Shown here one piece after another: positions 8,304-17,345 of a stretch of 64,000 nucleotides of DNA. Every line of letters begins with the position of its first letter. The first letter of the stretch is position 1. The translations under genes and the position numbers were made by a program. Source of the DNA: Pseudomonadota bacterium (lineage in GTDB: Bacteria; Pseudomonadota; Gammaproteobacteria; Steroidobacterales; Steroidobacteraceae); assembly GCA_021792755.1 (NCBI GenBank), contig JAJYUA010000002.1:62001-126000 (forward strand), read 5' to 3'. Below the pieces are notes generated by a model. It ran no database searches, had not been told where the DNA came from, and was given only the letters and a program-made list of their open reading frames with translations.

Positions 8304-10415
8304 ATGCCCGCCCTCGCATCTGCGGCTTCCCTCGACAGCCGCACCCCTTCCTCGGGGCGTCAGACCGACTGGCATCGGGTCACGCACCTGCTGCAGCTCT
8401 CCCGGGCCCTCGATGACATCGAGGAGTCGCGCCTGCTGCCCGAGCGGCAGGTGCTCTATCAGTTCTCCGCCCGCGGCCACGATCTGGCGCAGATTCTGCT
8501 CGGCCTCGAGCTCACCGATCCGCACGACGGGGTGACGGTGTACTACCGCTCCCGGCCGATGATGCTGGCCCTTGGGGTGGGGGTGGAGGAGGCGGCGGCG
8601 GGGCCGCTGGCGCGAGCCGGCTCCTTCAGCGACGGCCGCGACATCGGAGTGGTGTTCAACAAGCCCGGACGCGGCGGACCCACGGTGCTGCCGGCCTGCG
8701 GGGGAGTCGGCGCCCAGTACACTCCCGCGGCCGGCTGGGCCCAGGCGATCCGCTACCACCGCGAGGCCCTCGGCGATGCGAGCTACGAGGGCAGCATAGC
8801 GGTGGCGCTGGGCGGGGACGCCTCGGTTGCGACCGCCGGCTTCTGGTCGGCGCTCACTCTGGCGACGACCCTGCGTCTACCGATGTTGTTTTATGTCGAG
8901 GACAACGGCTTCGGCATCTCGGTCGGCTCGCATCTGCAGACCCCCGGAGGCAACATCGCCGCCAACCTGCGCTCGTTCTCGGGGCTCGCCATTTTCGAAG
9001 GCGACGGCGCCCATCCGCAGCAGGCGGCCGAGCGGGTGAGCGAGGCGGTGGGCTACGTGCGCGGACAACGCGGCCCGGCGTTGCTTCGCCTGACCGTGCC
9101 GCGGCTGTGCGGACATTCGGGCCAGGACACCCAGGCCTACAAGTCGGCCGAGACACTCTCGCGCGAGCGCGCCAACGATCCGCTGCAGCGGCTGTATCGG
9201 CATCTGGTCCCCCGGCAGATCTGCGAGGCCGAGTGGGCGCTGCTCGCCGAGGGGGCGCGCCGGGAGGTCGAGAGTGCCGTCGCGCGGGCGCTCGCAAGGC
9301 CGCATCCCGATCCGGCGCAGCTGACGCGCTACGTGTTCTCGGAGCAGGGCGCGGACGGGCGGGCGCAGCTGCAGGAGCAGGGCGGTCTCGCCCCGCTCGG
9401 GCACGCGGTCCCGCCCTCGAGCGCGCAGGCCGAGCCGCAGCCCAGCCGCATCAACATGCTGACCGCGATCCGGCGCACCCTCGATGTCGAGCTCGCGCTC
9501 AATCCGCGCATGGTGGTGTTCGGGCAGGACGTGGGACCGAAGGGCGGCGTGCACGGCGCGACGCTCGGACTGCAGGAGAAGCACGGGGCGGCGCGCGTGT
9601 TCGATACCAGCCTGTCGGAGGAAGGCATCATCGGGCGGGCGGTGGGCATGGCGCTGTCGGGCCTTTTGCCGGTGCCGGAAATCCAATTCCGCAAGTACGC
9701 CGATCCGGCGACCGAGCAGTTGAATGACTGCGGCACGATCCGCTGGCGGACCCGCAACCGCTTCGCCGCGCCCATGGTGGTGCGCATGCCGGGCGGGTTC
9801 TTCAAGTGCGGCGATCCCTGGCACAGCCAGACCAACGAGGTGGCCTGGGTGCACGGCATCGGTTGGCGCGTGGCGGTGCCCTCGAATGCCGAGGACGCCA
9901 CCGGGCTGCTGCGCAGCGCGTTGCGCGGCAACGATCCGACTTTGTTCTTCGAGCACCGCGCGCTGCTCGACGGCGCGTGGGCCCGCCGCCCCTACCCCGG
10001 CGACGCGTACGTCGTGCCCTTCGGGGTGGCGCGGCGGGTGCGCGAGGGCGGCGAGCTGACGGTGGTGACCTGGGGAGCGATGGTCGAGCGGTGCGAGCTC
10101 GCCGCCGCCGCATCGGGAGTGGACGCGCAGATTCTCGACTTGAGGACGCTCGCGCCCTGGGACCGCGAGGCGGTGCTCGCCTCGGTGCGCAAGACCCGCC
10201 GGTGCCTGATCGTGCACGAGGACAACCTGACCGCCGGCTTCGGCGCCGAGATCGCCGCCACCCTCGCCAAGGAAGCGTTCTTCAGCCTGGATGCGCCGCT
10301 CGAGCGGCTGGCCATGCCGGATATTCCAAGTCCGCACAGCCCCGTGCTGCTCGCGGCCGCCGTGCCGGGCGTGGAGGCGATCACGCGCGCCATCCGGGCG
10401 ACCGCGAGCGTCTGA
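8304..10415 (+). CDS. Branched-chain 2-oxoacid dehydrogenase E1, alpha-beta fusion
   Basis: A 703-residue thiamine-diphosphate enzyme that decarboxylates branched-chain 2-oxoacids and passes the acyl group to E2. The alpha part (about residues 25-340) has the thiamine-binding GGDASVATAGFW block ending in YVEDNGFGIS. The beta part (about 390-703) has NPRMVVFGQDVG, the DTSLSEEGIIG segment and the C-terminal swivel domain. The two subunits are separate genes in most bacteria. The frame opens upstream, but the ATG at 8304 has a GGAG 7 bases before it and gives a normal N-terminus. E2 starts 2 bases after the stop. No E3 gene is present, so lipoamide dehydrogenase must come from elsewhere. Substrate is inferred from sequence style and the Lrp-type neighbour. 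Confidence 0.9.
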   Translation: MPALASAASLDSRTPSSGRQTDWHRVTHLLQLSRALDDIEESRLLPERQVLYQFSARGHDLAQILLGLELTDPHDGVTVYYRSRPMMLALGVGVEEAAAGPLARAGSFSDGRDIGVVFNKPGRGGPTVLPACGGVGAQYTPAAGWAQAIRYHREALGDASYEGSIAVALGGDASVATAGFWSALTLATTLRLPMLFYVEDNGFGISVGSHLQTPGGNIAANLRSFSGLAIFEGDGAHPQQAAERVSEAVGYVRGQRGPALLRLTVPRLCGHSGQDTQAYKSAETLSRERANDPLQRLYRHLVPRQICEAEWALLAEGARREVESAVARALARPHPDPAQLTRYVFSEQGADGRAQLQEQGGLAPLGHAVPPSSAQAEPQPSRINMLTAIRRTLDVELALNPRMVVFGQDVGPKGGVHGATLGLQEKHGAARVFDTSLSEEGIIGRAVGMALSGLLPVPEIQFRKYADPATEQLNDCGTIRWRTRNRFAAPMVVRMPGGFFKCGDPWHSQTNEVAWVHGIGWRVAVPSNAEDATGLLRSALRGNDPTLFFEHRALLDGAWARRPYPGDAYVVPFGVARRVREGGELTVVTWGAMVERCELAAAASGVDAQILDLRTLAPWDREAVLASVRKTRRCLIVHEDNLTAGFGAEIAATLAKEAFFSLDAPLERLAMPDIPSPHSPVLLAAAVPGVEAITRAIRATASV

Positions 10416-10417
10416 CC

Positions 10418-11680
10418 ATGGTGCAGCAGTGGGTGGACGTGCGGGCGCCGTCGGACCAGGAGGAGGGCACGCGCTCTCAGGTGTTGCGTTGGCTCAAGGC
10501 GATCGGCGAGGCGGTCGCCGAGCATGAGCCGCTGATCGAGCTCGAGACCGACAAAGTCACGGTCGAGGTGGCCTCGCCCGCCTCGGGCGTGCTCGCCGAG
10601 ATCGCCAAGGGCGAGCAGGAGGAGGTTTCGCCGGGCGATCTGTTGGGACGGATCGGCCCCGCAGGGGCGCTGCCGGCGGGCCCGGGCCCGGCCGCGCCGG
10701 GGGCCGGAGGCGGTGGGATGCGCCTCAGTCCGGCCGTGCGGCGTCTGCTGACCGAGAACCGAGTCGATCCGGTGACGGTGGCGGGCACGGGCGAGGGCGG
10801 TCGCATCACGGTAGACGACGTTCTGCGCGCCGTGGCTGAGCGCGGACCGGACGGCGCATCGCAGGGCAGGGCCCCGGGCGGGAAACGGCAGGACGGGCAA
10901 TGCGCGGGCGGCGCCCCCGGTGCCCCGGCCGCCGTGCCCAGTCACAAAGTGCCGCACTCCGCGGTGCGCAGGCGCACCGCCGCGCGGATGGTGCAGAGCC
11001 TGCTGCATACCGCTCCGCACGTCACCACCGTGTTCGAGATCGACATGGCCGCAGTGCTGGCCCACCGCCAACATCATCGCGGCGAGTTCGAGCGTGGCGG
11101 CGTCGCGTTGACGTTGACCGCGTATTTCGTGCGTGCGGCGGTCGATGCCATCCGCGCGGTGCCGGAGGCAAACAGCCGCTGGACGGACGATGCGCTCGAG
11201 GTGTTCGACAGCGTGGAATTCGGTATCGGCACGGCCGCCCCGGCCGGGCTGGTGGTGCCGGTGCTGCGCCGCGCCGAGACGCTGGACCTGTTTCAGACCG
11301 CGCAGGGCATCGGCGACCTGGTGCGCAGGGCCCGCTCGGGCGAGTTGACGCCGGCGGACGTGCGCGGCGGCACCTTCACGATCTCCAACCACGGGGTCAG
11401 CGGGAGCCTGCTCGCCGCGCCCATCATCCTGCATCAGGGGCAAGCGGCCATCCTGGGGGTGGGCAAGCTCGAGAAGCGCGCCGTGGTGCTCGAGCACGCC
11501 GGGCCTTCTGAGCCCGGCATGCCCGGGCAACAGGATTCGGGAGACGAGCGCATCGTCATCCGGCCCCGCTGCTATGCCACGCTGACGATCGACCATCGCG
11601 TCTTGGACGGAGAGCAGGCGAACCGCTTCATGCAGGTGCTCACGCAGCGGCTGGGGAACTGGGAAAATCGGAAGCAGTGA
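10418..11680 (+). CDS. Dihydrolipoyllysine acyltransferase E2 of the 2-oxoacid dehydrogenase complex
   Basis: A 420-residue E2 core subunit. The single N-terminal lipoyl domain carries the lipoylated lysine in ETDKVTVEV (K46). A glycine/proline/alanine-rich linker leads to a peripheral-subunit-binding domain at about 100-140 (MRLSPAVRRLL, TGEGGRITVDDV). A second flexible linker precedes the catalytic acyltransferase domain at about 180-420, which ends in DHRVLDG (H393, D397), the active-site signature. It follows the fused E1 after 2 bases, so they form one transcript. A single lipoyl domain and this length are typical of branched-chain rather than pyruvate complexes. The next gene, paaX, converges on it. 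Confidence 0.92.
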   Translation: MVQQWVDVRAPSDQEEGTRSQVLRWLKAIGEAVAEHEPLIELETDKVTVEVASPASGVLAEIAKGEQEEVSPGDLLGRIGPAGALPAGPGPAAPGAGGGGMRLSPAVRRLLTENRVDPVTVAGTGEGGRITVDDVLRAVAERGPDGASQGRAPGGKRQDGQCAGGAPGAPAAVPSHKVPHSAVRRRTAARMVQSLLHTAPHVTTVFEIDMAAVLAHRQHHRGEFERGGVALTLTAYFVRAAVDAIRAVPEANSRWTDDALEVFDSVEFGIGTAAPAGLVVPVLRRAETLDLFQTAQGIGDLVRRARSGELTPADVRGGTFTISNHGVSGSLLAAPIILHQGQAAILGVGKLEKRAVVLEHAGPSEPGMPGQQDSGDERIVIRPRCYATLTIDHRVLDGEQANRFMQVLTQRLGNWENRKQ

Positions 11681-11695
11681 GCGGGACTGCGCAGG

Positions 11696-11748
11696 GGAAC
11701 CGCGGTTCCGTGCGTCTCAGCCCCTGGCGGCGTTGCGGGAAAACCCGC
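11696..11748. terminator. Possible bidirectional terminator between E2 and paaX
   Basis: The 86-base gap between the convergent E2 and paaX genes holds a perfect 14-bp palindrome, GGAACCGCGGTTCC (11696-11709), and a small hairpin GCGGG-AAAA-CCCGC (11735-11748). Neither has a long T run. Their position between convergent genes is the main reason to call them. Confidence 0.35.
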
Positions 11749-11766
11749 TCGAGGGCCTGATCCGGG

Positions 11767-12723
11767 CTAGGCGCCCGCCAGCCCTCCGAATCGCGCATAG
11801 ACCGCGGGCGCAGGCGGCGGCAGCGGCTGCGCGGTCTGCGTCAGATGCTCCTCCGCGCCGGCGAACACCGCGGCGTACAACCTTCTGCACAACTCGTACG
11901 CCTCCGCGCCGATCCAGGCGGGGGGCAGCAGATCCGGCGGCAACTGCGGATCGCGCAGATGGATCTTGCGGTACTCGTGGATGAGGAGCGTGCGCACGAG
12001 AAAGGCCGACTGGGGCGCGAGGGGCGCGAGGGCGGATGCGGTCTGCACCGGTGCGAACAGGTCGCGGAAGCGATGGTAACGATGCGCGATCGCGGCAAGG
12101 TCCCAGCCCGCGGCTGCGAGCCGCCGATCATGCTCCAGCCCCTGCGCGGCGCCTCTGAAGACCCAGCTTCCCTCGGCGCATGCGCGCGAGGCGAGCCAGC
12201 CGCGCGCGTCCTGCAGAGTGCAGGAGGGGTGTGCGAACACCCCCGGGGCGAGTGCCCCGAAACCGAGCCAGCGCAGCTCCTCGCGCAACGTGCGCCGGGG
12301 CGGGCCGCCGGCCGGCGGCAGGATCAGCAGCGTCCAACGCCCGTCCCAGGGCTTCGGACCGGCGCCGTAAATCCGGCGGGTCGCCTCGGCGAACAGCCGC
12401 TCACCGTGCTCGGTCAGGCGGTACTCGCTGCGTCGGCCGTGACGGGTGGCCGTGAGCCAGCCCTCGGTTGCGAGCCGCGCCACGGCGGTGCGGACCAGCC
12501 GCTCGGAGAGCCCGAAGGGCCGGGCGAGGCCGATCAGGCTCCCGAGCATCACCCGCCCGCCCCGCGGCGCAATGGCATCGCCGAAGATCGTGACGAGCAG
12601 TGATCCGGCGCGCAGCGGCCGCTGGCCGCGAAAGCGCCGCAGCAGCGCATCGACGGCGGCATGCCGGTTACGTGCGACGTCCACGGATCGCCGGGCGGGT
12701 CTCGGATCGGCCGATTTGGGCAC
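11767..12723 (-). CDS. paaX: Phenylacetate operon repressor PaaX
   Basis: A 318-residue regulator that in characterised systems represses paa genes until phenylacetyl-CoA binds. The N-terminal winged-helix region runs at about residues 30-105 ([16 protein letters not shown]-like start, [18 protein letters not shown] recognition helix, GRRSEYRLT wing), followed by the PaaX-type ligand domain ([30 protein letters not shown]). GTG at 12723 is chosen because an AGAGG lies 5 bases upstream; a TTG six codons earlier is possible but would place that site inside the gene. It is divergent from paaA, so it probably represses the paa operon and itself from the shared 71-base region. Confidence 0.93.
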   Translation of the reverse strand: MPKSADPRPARRSVDVARNRHAAVDALLRRFRGQRPLRAGSLLVTIFGDAIAPRGGRVMLGSLIGLARPFGLSERLVRTAVARLATEGWLTATRHGRRSEYRLTEHGERLFAEATRRIYGAGPKPWDGRWTLLILPPAGGPPRRTLREELRWLGFGALAPGVFAHPSCTLQDARGWLASRACAEGSWVFRGAAQGLEHDRRLAAAGWDLAAIAHRYHRFRDLFAPVQTASALAPLAPQSAFLVRTLLIHEYRKIHLRDPQLPPDLLPPAWIGAEAYELCRRLYAAVFAGAEEHLTQTAQPLPPPAPAVYARFGGLAGA

Positions 12724-12732
12724 GGAAACCTC

Positions 12733-12777
12733 TTGACACAAAAATGAGACCGGGTTTAAAGTTTTTGTATCATATCA
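12733..12777 (+). promoter_or_regulatory. Probable paaA promoter with overlapping PaaX operator region
   Basis: TTGACA at 12733-12738 is a perfect -35 element. TAAAGT at 12757-12762 is a fair -10 (4 of 6) with 18-base spacing, predicting a start near 12769 for paaA at 12795. The AT-rich TGTATCATATCA at 12766-12777 overlaps the predicted start and contains GTATCA/TGATA-like halves resembling PaaX-bound sequences. Operator assignment is inference from position. Confidence 0.5.
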
Positions 12778-12794
12778 GGCTTGGCAGCGTCCAC

Positions 12795-13823
12795 ATGTAC
12801 ACCCAGGCTCTCGACTCCTGCGGGACCGAGCCGCCATCCGTCGCGCCGGCCGGCGAGGCCGAGCGTGAGCGGCAATTCCAGGAGCGCATCGACCGGGACG
12901 AGAAGATCGAGCCGAAGGACTGGATGCCCGATGCCTACCGCCAGACCCTCATCCGCCAGATCGCCCAGCACGCCCACTCGGAGATCATCGGCATGCTGCC
13001 GGAGGGCAACTGGATCACCCGCGCCCCCAGCCTTCGGCGCAAGGCGGTGCTCATCGCCAAGGTGCAGGACGAGGGCGGACACGGCATGTACCTCTACAGC
13101 GCCGCCGAGACGCTCGGGGTCAGCCGGGGCGAGCTGATGGCGCAGCTGCTCGCCGGCCGCGCCAAGTACTCGAGCATCTTCAACTACCCGACGCTCACCT
13201 GGGCGGACATCGGGGCGATCGGCTGGCTGGTCGACGGGGCCGCCATCATGAACCAGATCCCGCTGTGCCGCTGCTCGTATGGTCCGTATGCCCGTGCCAT
13301 GGTGCGCATCTGCAAGGAGGAGAGCTTTCACCAGCGCCAGGGCTACGAGATCATGTTGACCCTCGCCCGCAGCGGCACGCGCGCCCAGCGCGAGATGGCG
13401 CAGGATGCGCTCGATCGCTGGTGGTGGCCGTCGCTCATGATGTTTGGCCCGAGCGACGTCGAGTCCGGGCACACCGCCCAGTCCATGCGCTGGAGGATCA
13501 AGCGCTTCACCAACGATGAGCTGCGCCAGAAGTTCATCGACGCGACCGTGCCCCAGGCCCGCTTCCTCGGCCTGTCGATTCCCGACCCGGATCTGCGCTG
13601 GGACGAGGCGAGCCAGCACTACGCGAGCGGCCCGATCGACTGGGGCGAGTTCCAGGCGGTGCTCAAGGGCGAGGGCCCCTGCAACCGCGAGCGCCTGGCC
13701 GCGCGGCGCGCCGCGCACGAGTCGGGCCGCTGGGTGCGCGAGGCGGCGGCCGCTTACGCCGACAAACATAGCGATCATCGGACCGGGACGGGCCCCGCCC
13801 CGGGGTATGCGCAGGCGAGCTGA
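12795..13823 (+). CDS. paaA: Ring-1,2-phenylacetyl-CoA epoxidase catalytic subunit PaaA
   Basis: A 342-residue diiron oxygenase subunit that epoxidises the ring of phenylacetyl-CoA. The iron-binding pattern of the ferritin-like fold is present: an early Glu near [26 protein letters not shown], and [11 protein letters not shown] further on. Length matches PaaA (about 310-340). The ATG at 12795 lies 26 bases downstream of the predicted transcription start, and the ribosome-binding site is weak. The C-terminal 20 residues are low-complexity and variable in the family. It heads paaABCDE, whose products form the epoxidase complex with PaaB, PaaC and the reductase PaaE; PaaD helps build the metal/cluster centre. 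Confidence 0.96.
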   Translation: MYTQALDSCGTEPPSVAPAGEAERERQFQERIDRDEKIEPKDWMPDAYRQTLIRQIAQHAHSEIIGMLPEGNWITRAPSLRRKAVLIAKVQDEGGHGMYLYSAAETLGVSRGELMAQLLAGRAKYSSIFNYPTLTWADIGAIGWLVDGAAIMNQIPLCRCSYGPYARAMVRICKEESFHQRQGYEIMLTLARSGTRAQREMAQDALDRWWWPSLMMFGPSDVESGHTAQSMRWRIKRFTNDELRQKFIDATVPQARFLGLSIPDPDLRWDEASQHYASGPIDWGEFQAVLKGEGPCNRERLAARRAAHESGRWVREAAAAYADKHSDHRTGTGPAPGYAQAS

Positions 13824-13835
13824 GGAGCACAGGCC

Positions 13836-14120
13836 ATGAACGAAGACTGGGCACTGTACGAGGTTTTCATCCGCGCCCGCTCGGGCCTGGAGCACAAGCA
13901 CGTCGGCAGCCTGCACGCCGCCGATGCGCGCATGGCGCTCGAGCATGCACGCGACACCTATACCCGCCGCCAGGAGGGCGTGAGCATCTGGGTGGTGCGC
14001 TCGATCGACATCCTCGCCTCGGACCCGGAGGAGGCCGGAGAGCTGTTCGAGCCGGCCCGCGACAAGGTGTACCGGCATCCGACCTTCTACAGCATCCCGG
14101 AAGAGGTCAAGAACATATGA
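13836..14120 (+). CDS. paaB: Ring-1,2-phenylacetyl-CoA epoxidase subunit PaaB
   Basis: A 94-residue subunit of the phenylacetyl-CoA epoxidase, matching PaaB in length (about 95). The family signature is clear: WALYEVFIRARSGLEHKHVGS near the start, then ARDTYTRRQEGVSIWVVRS. PaaB bridges PaaA-PaaC heterodimers in the known complex. It starts 12 bases after paaA behind a GAGGAG-like sequence, and its stop overlaps the paaC start by four bases (ATGA), so PaaB and PaaC are translationally coupled. Confidence 0.96.
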   Translation: MNEDWALYEVFIRARSGLEHKHVGSLHAADARMALEHARDTYTRRQEGVSIWVVRSIDILASDPEEAGELFEPARDKVYRHPTFYSIPEEVKNI

Positions 14121-14905
14121 GCAGCGCGGCCGAGTGCACGGCGGGCGCGGTGTCAGCCGAGGAGCGCTTTCGCTACCTGCTGCGCCTTGCCGACACCAGC
14201 CTCGTGCTCGGCCAGCGCCTCGGGGAGTGGGTGGGCCATGCGCCCGCGCTCGAGGAGGATCTGGCGCTCGCTAACATCGCGCTCGATCTGTTCGGCCAGG
14301 CGCGGCTGCTGCTCGCCTACGCCGGGCAGGTCGAGGGGCGCGGCCGCGACGAGGATCAGCTCGCGTTCCGGCGCGATGCGCCGGAGTTCTTCAACGTCAC
14401 GCTCGCCGAGCAGCCGAACGGGGATTTCGGCCAGACGATCGTGCGCCAAGCGCTGCTCGATGCCTGGCAGGTCGAGCTCTACCACAGTCTCATCGGCTCG
14501 ACGGACGAGCAGCTCGCCAACATCGCCGCCAAGGCGATGAAGGAGTGCCGCTACCACTGGCGCTTCAGCTGCGGGTGGCTCGTGCGCCTCGGCGACGGCA
14601 CCGAGGAGAGCCGCGCCCGCGTGCAGGCCGCGCTCGATGGGCTCTGGCGCTTCACCGGCGAGCTGCTCACGCCCGATGCCCTCGATGCGCACATGGCCTC
14701 CCACGGCATCGCCCCGCCCCTGGCGCTGATCCGCAGCCGCTGGGAGGCGAGACTCGCCGCGGCGCTCGAGGAGGCCACGCTGCGCCAGCCGCCGCCGGCG
14801 TATTTCCCGTGGCACGGCAAGCGCGGCGTGCACAGCGAGCACCTGGGACACCTGCTCACCGAGATGCAGCACCTGCAGCGCCTGCATCCGGGGGCGACAT
14901 GGTAG
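14117..14905 (+). CDS. paaC: Ring-1,2-phenylacetyl-CoA epoxidase structural subunit PaaC
   Basis: A 262-residue ferritin-like protein that pairs with PaaA but lacks a catalytic iron site in characterised homologues. Recognisable blocks are YLLRLADTSLVLGQRLGEW at the N-terminus, a LALANIALDLFGQARLLL helix, and the C-terminal HSEHLGHLLTEMQ. Length is standard for PaaC (about 250). It overlaps paaB by four bases and paaD by seven, indicating tight coupling within the operon. Confidence 0.95.
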   Translation: MSSAAECTAGAVSAEERFRYLLRLADTSLVLGQRLGEWVGHAPALEEDLALANIALDLFGQARLLLAYAGQVEGRGRDEDQLAFRRDAPEFFNVTLAEQPNGDFGQTIVRQALLDAWQVELYHSLIGSTDEQLANIAAKAMKECRYHWRFSCGWLVRLGDGTEESRARVQAALDGLWRFTGELLTPDALDAHMASHGIAPPLALIRSRWEARLAAALEEATLRQPPPAYFPWHGKRGVHSEHLGHLLTEMQHLQRLHPGATW

Positions 14906-15387
14906 CCGCGGCGACATCGCCGGCAGCGGAGCCGCTCGTGCGGCGGGTCTGGCAAGCGCTCGAGACGGTGATGGATCCGGAAATTCCGGTGCTGAGCATC
15001 GTCGAGCTCGGCATCGTGCGCCACGTGAGGCTGCGGGAGGACGGGCTGGTGCATGTCGGCCTCACGCCGACTTACTCGGGCTGTCCGGCCACGGAGTTGA
15101 TCCACAGATCGGTCCGCGAGGCGCTCCTCGGCCAGGGCCTCGCCGCTGTCGTGCTGGAGACGGTGCTGTGGCCGGCCTGGAGCAGCGAGTGGATGAGCGA
15201 GCAGGGGCGGCAAAAACTCGAAGCCTACGGCATCGCGGTCGAGCGCGCGCCCGCGGGCCGCATCGCATGCCCGCGCTGCGCCAGTCGGGCCGTGGAGCGA
15301 TTGAGCGAGTTCGGCTCCACGCCCTGCAAGGCGCACTATCGCTGCAGCGCCTGTCTCGAGCCTTTCGACACCTTCAAGTGTATCTAG
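14899..15387 (+). CDS. paaD: PaaD, iron-sulfur/metal maturation protein of the epoxidase
   Basis: A 162-residue protein required for epoxidase activity in studied strains. It begins with a DUF59/MIP18-type domain at about residues 15-95 (VMDPEIPVLSIVELGIV, then PTYSGCPATE with its reactive Cys). It ends in a zinc-ribbon-like tail with two Cys pairs (CPRCAS and CSACLEPF). The ATG at 14899 overlaps the end of paaC by seven bases; this start keeps the normal PaaD N-terminus. paaE begins seven bases after the stop. Confidence 0.95.
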   Translation: MVAAATSPAAEPLVRRVWQALETVMDPEIPVLSIVELGIVRHVRLREDGLVHVGLTPTYSGCPATELIHRSVREALLGQGLAAVVLETVLWPAWSSEWMSEQGRQKLEAYGIAVERAPAGRIACPRCASRAVERLSEFGSTPCKAHYRCSACLEPFDTFKCI

Positions 15388-15394
15388 GGCCCGC

Positions 15395-16468
15395 ATGCTG
15401 AAATTCCACTCCCTGCGCGTGGCGCAGACGCAGCCCGAGGCCGAGGACGCCCTGGGTGTCGCGCTGGCGGTTCCTCCCGAGCTCGAGGAGGCCTTCCGCG
15501 CCAGTCCCGGACAGCACATCGTGCTGCGCGCGCTGATCGACGGCGAGGAGATCCGCAGGACCTACTCCCTGATCAACGCCCCGCAGGAGCGGTCGCTGCG
15601 CATCCTGGCGCGGGTGCAGCCGGGCGGGCGCATGTCGGGGTTTCTCGCGCGGCTGCGCGCCGGCGAGAGCCTCGAGGCGCTGCCGCCGAAGGGCAGCTTC
15701 ACGCCGCACGCCGGGACGCTCGGCGCGGGGATTCGCGTGGCCTTCGCCGCCGGCAGCGGCATCACGCCGGTGCTCTCGGTCACGCGCGCGGTCCTCGCCG
15801 CCGGCGGGCGGATGATCGTGTTCTACGGCAACCGCAGCGCCGCGCGCACCATGGGCATCGAGGAGCTCGAGCGGCTGAAGGACCGCTACCCGGCGCGGCT
15901 GTCGCTGCACTTTCTCATGAGCCGCGAGCCGCAGGATGTGGCGCTTTACAACGGCCGGCTCGATGCAGACAAGGTGCGGCAGCTGAGCGCTGCGTTCTTC
16001 GCGCCGCAGGCGGTCGCGGAGTACTTCCTTTGCGGTCCCGGGGAGATGGCCGCCACGGTCTCAGCGGCGCTCGCGCAGCTCGGGGTGGCGGCGGATAGGA
16101 TCAGGATCGAGCACTTCACGGCGATTGTCCCCGGGGCGGCGGCGGCGAGCGCGGCGGGCGCGGCGGCACACGCGCAGGGCACGGGACTTGCGCAAGTGAC
16201 GGTGACGCTCGATGGCCGGCGCCGCTCGTTCGGGATGAGGCTCGGGGAGGAGACCGTGCTCGATGCGGCCGAGCGCGCCGGACTCGATCTGCCGTTCTCC
16301 TGCCGCTCGGGGGTGTGCTCGACGTGCCGGACGAAGGTGGTGCGCGGCGAGGTCGAGATGACGCAGAACTACGCGCTCGAGGACTGGGAGCTCGAGCAGG
16401 GCTATGTGCTCGCGTGTCAGTCGCGCTGCAAGAGCGCGGAGCTGGAGCTCGATTACGATGAAAAATGA
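15395..16468 (+). CDS. paaE: Phenylacetyl-CoA epoxidase reductase PaaE
   Basis: A 357-residue electron-transfer protein that takes electrons from NADPH to the PaaA diiron centre. Order of domains: FAD-binding barrel at about 1-105 (RRTYSLIN), NAD(P)-binding domain at about 110-240 (AAGSGITPVLSV, FLCGPGEM), and plant-type [2Fe-2S] ferredoxin at about 265-357. The cluster ligands are C303, C308, C311 and C341. Length agrees with E. coli PaaE (356). It is the last of the epoxidase genes and is followed after 18 bases by paaG. Confidence 0.95.
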   Translation: MLKFHSLRVAQTQPEAEDALGVALAVPPELEEAFRASPGQHIVLRALIDGEEIRRTYSLINAPQERSLRILARVQPGGRMSGFLARLRAGESLEALPPKGSFTPHAGTLGAGIRVAFAAGSGITPVLSVTRAVLAAGGRMIVFYGNRSAARTMGIEELERLKDRYPARLSLHFLMSREPQDVALYNGRLDADKVRQLSAAFFAPQAVAEYFLCGPGEMAATVSAALAQLGVAADRIRIEHFTAIVPGAAAASAAGAAAHAQGTGLAQVTVTLDGRRRSFGMRLGEETVLDAAERAGLDLPFSCRSGVCSTCRTKVVRGEVEMTQNYALEDWELEQGYVLACQSRCKSAELELDYDEK

Positions 16469-16486
16469 CGCCGCGAGGCACTTGTG

Positions 16487-17275
16487 ATGGGTTACCAGAC
16501 CATTCTCTTCGAGATGACCGAGGGCATCGCCCGGCTCACGCTGAGCCGGCCGCAGCGTCTCAACAGTCTCAACGCCGCGATGCACGCGGAGTTGAGGGAT
16601 GCGCTTGCGGCGGTGCAGCAAGGCCCCGCCCGCGTACTGGTGATCACGGGGGCGGGGCGCGCCTTCTGCGCAGGCCAGGATCTCGGCGAGCGCACCGTGG
16701 CGCCCGGGGGCGCGCCGGCGGATCTCGGCGAGTCCATCGAGCGCGCCTACAAGCCCCTGGTGCTTGCGCTGCGCCGCCTGCCGCTGCCGGTCATCGCGGC
16801 GGTCAACGGGGTGGCCGCCGGTGCCGGCGCCAACCTCGCGCTCGCCTGTGACCTCGTCGTGGCGGCGCGCTCGGCTAGCTTCGTGCAGGCGTTCTCGCGC
16901 ATCGGCCTGGCGCCCGATTGCGGCGGCACGTGGTTCTTACCGCGGCTCGTCGGTCAGGCGCGCGCCATGGGACTTGCGATGCTCGGCGAGAAGCTTGCCG
17001 CCGGGCAGGCCGCCGAGTGGGGCCTCATTTGGCGCTGCATCGATGATGAGGACTTCGCGGGCGAAGTGGATGCGATCGCGCGCCGGCTCGCCAGCGCGCC
17101 GACGGGCGCGCTGGCGCGAACGAAGCGGGCGATGCAGGAGGGCTGGGGCCGCACGCTCGAGCAGCAGCTCGATGTGGAGCGCGATCATCAGCGCGAGCTC
17201 GGCTTCGGCGCCGACTACGCCGAAGGGGTGGCCGCGTTCGTGGAGAAGCGAGAGCCGAGATTCACCGGTCGATAA
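16487..17275 (+). CDS. paaG: 2-(1,2-epoxy-1,2-dihydrophenyl)acetyl-CoA isomerase PaaG
   Basis: A 262-residue crotonase-fold enzyme. In the paa pathway PaaG isomerises the ring epoxide to the oxepin-CoA and later shifts a double bond. The block IGLAPDCGGTWFLPRLVG is the PaaG hallmark, whereas PaaF-type hydratases carry a glutamate-bearing PGAGGTQ block there. Oxyanion-hole segments AFCAGQDLGE and NGVAAGAGANLALACD are present. A GTG one codon upstream (16484) is an alternative start with little effect. It lies between the epoxidase genes and paaZ, as expected. Confidence 0.93.
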   Translation: MGYQTILFEMTEGIARLTLSRPQRLNSLNAAMHAELRDALAAVQQGPARVLVITGAGRAFCAGQDLGERTVAPGGAPADLGESIERAYKPLVLALRRLPLPVIAAVNGVAAGAGANLALACDLVVAARSASFVQAFSRIGLAPDCGGTWFLPRLVGQARAMGLAMLGEKLAAGQAAEWGLIWRCIDDEDFAGEVDAIARRLASAPTGALARTKRAMQEGWGRTLEQQLDVERDHQRELGFGADYAEGVAAFVEKREPRFTGR

Positions 17276-17345
17276 GGGACTACGAAACGAAGCACACCGG
17301 AGGACCGGGTCCAGCCGGTCTTCCTCGACCACGTCGGGTAACGCC

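Noticed and set aside
12766-12777. TGTATCATATCA as a confirmed PaaX operator
   Set aside because: Only one clear half-site is present and published operators vary. It is kept only as part of the promoter feature, not as a separate finding.
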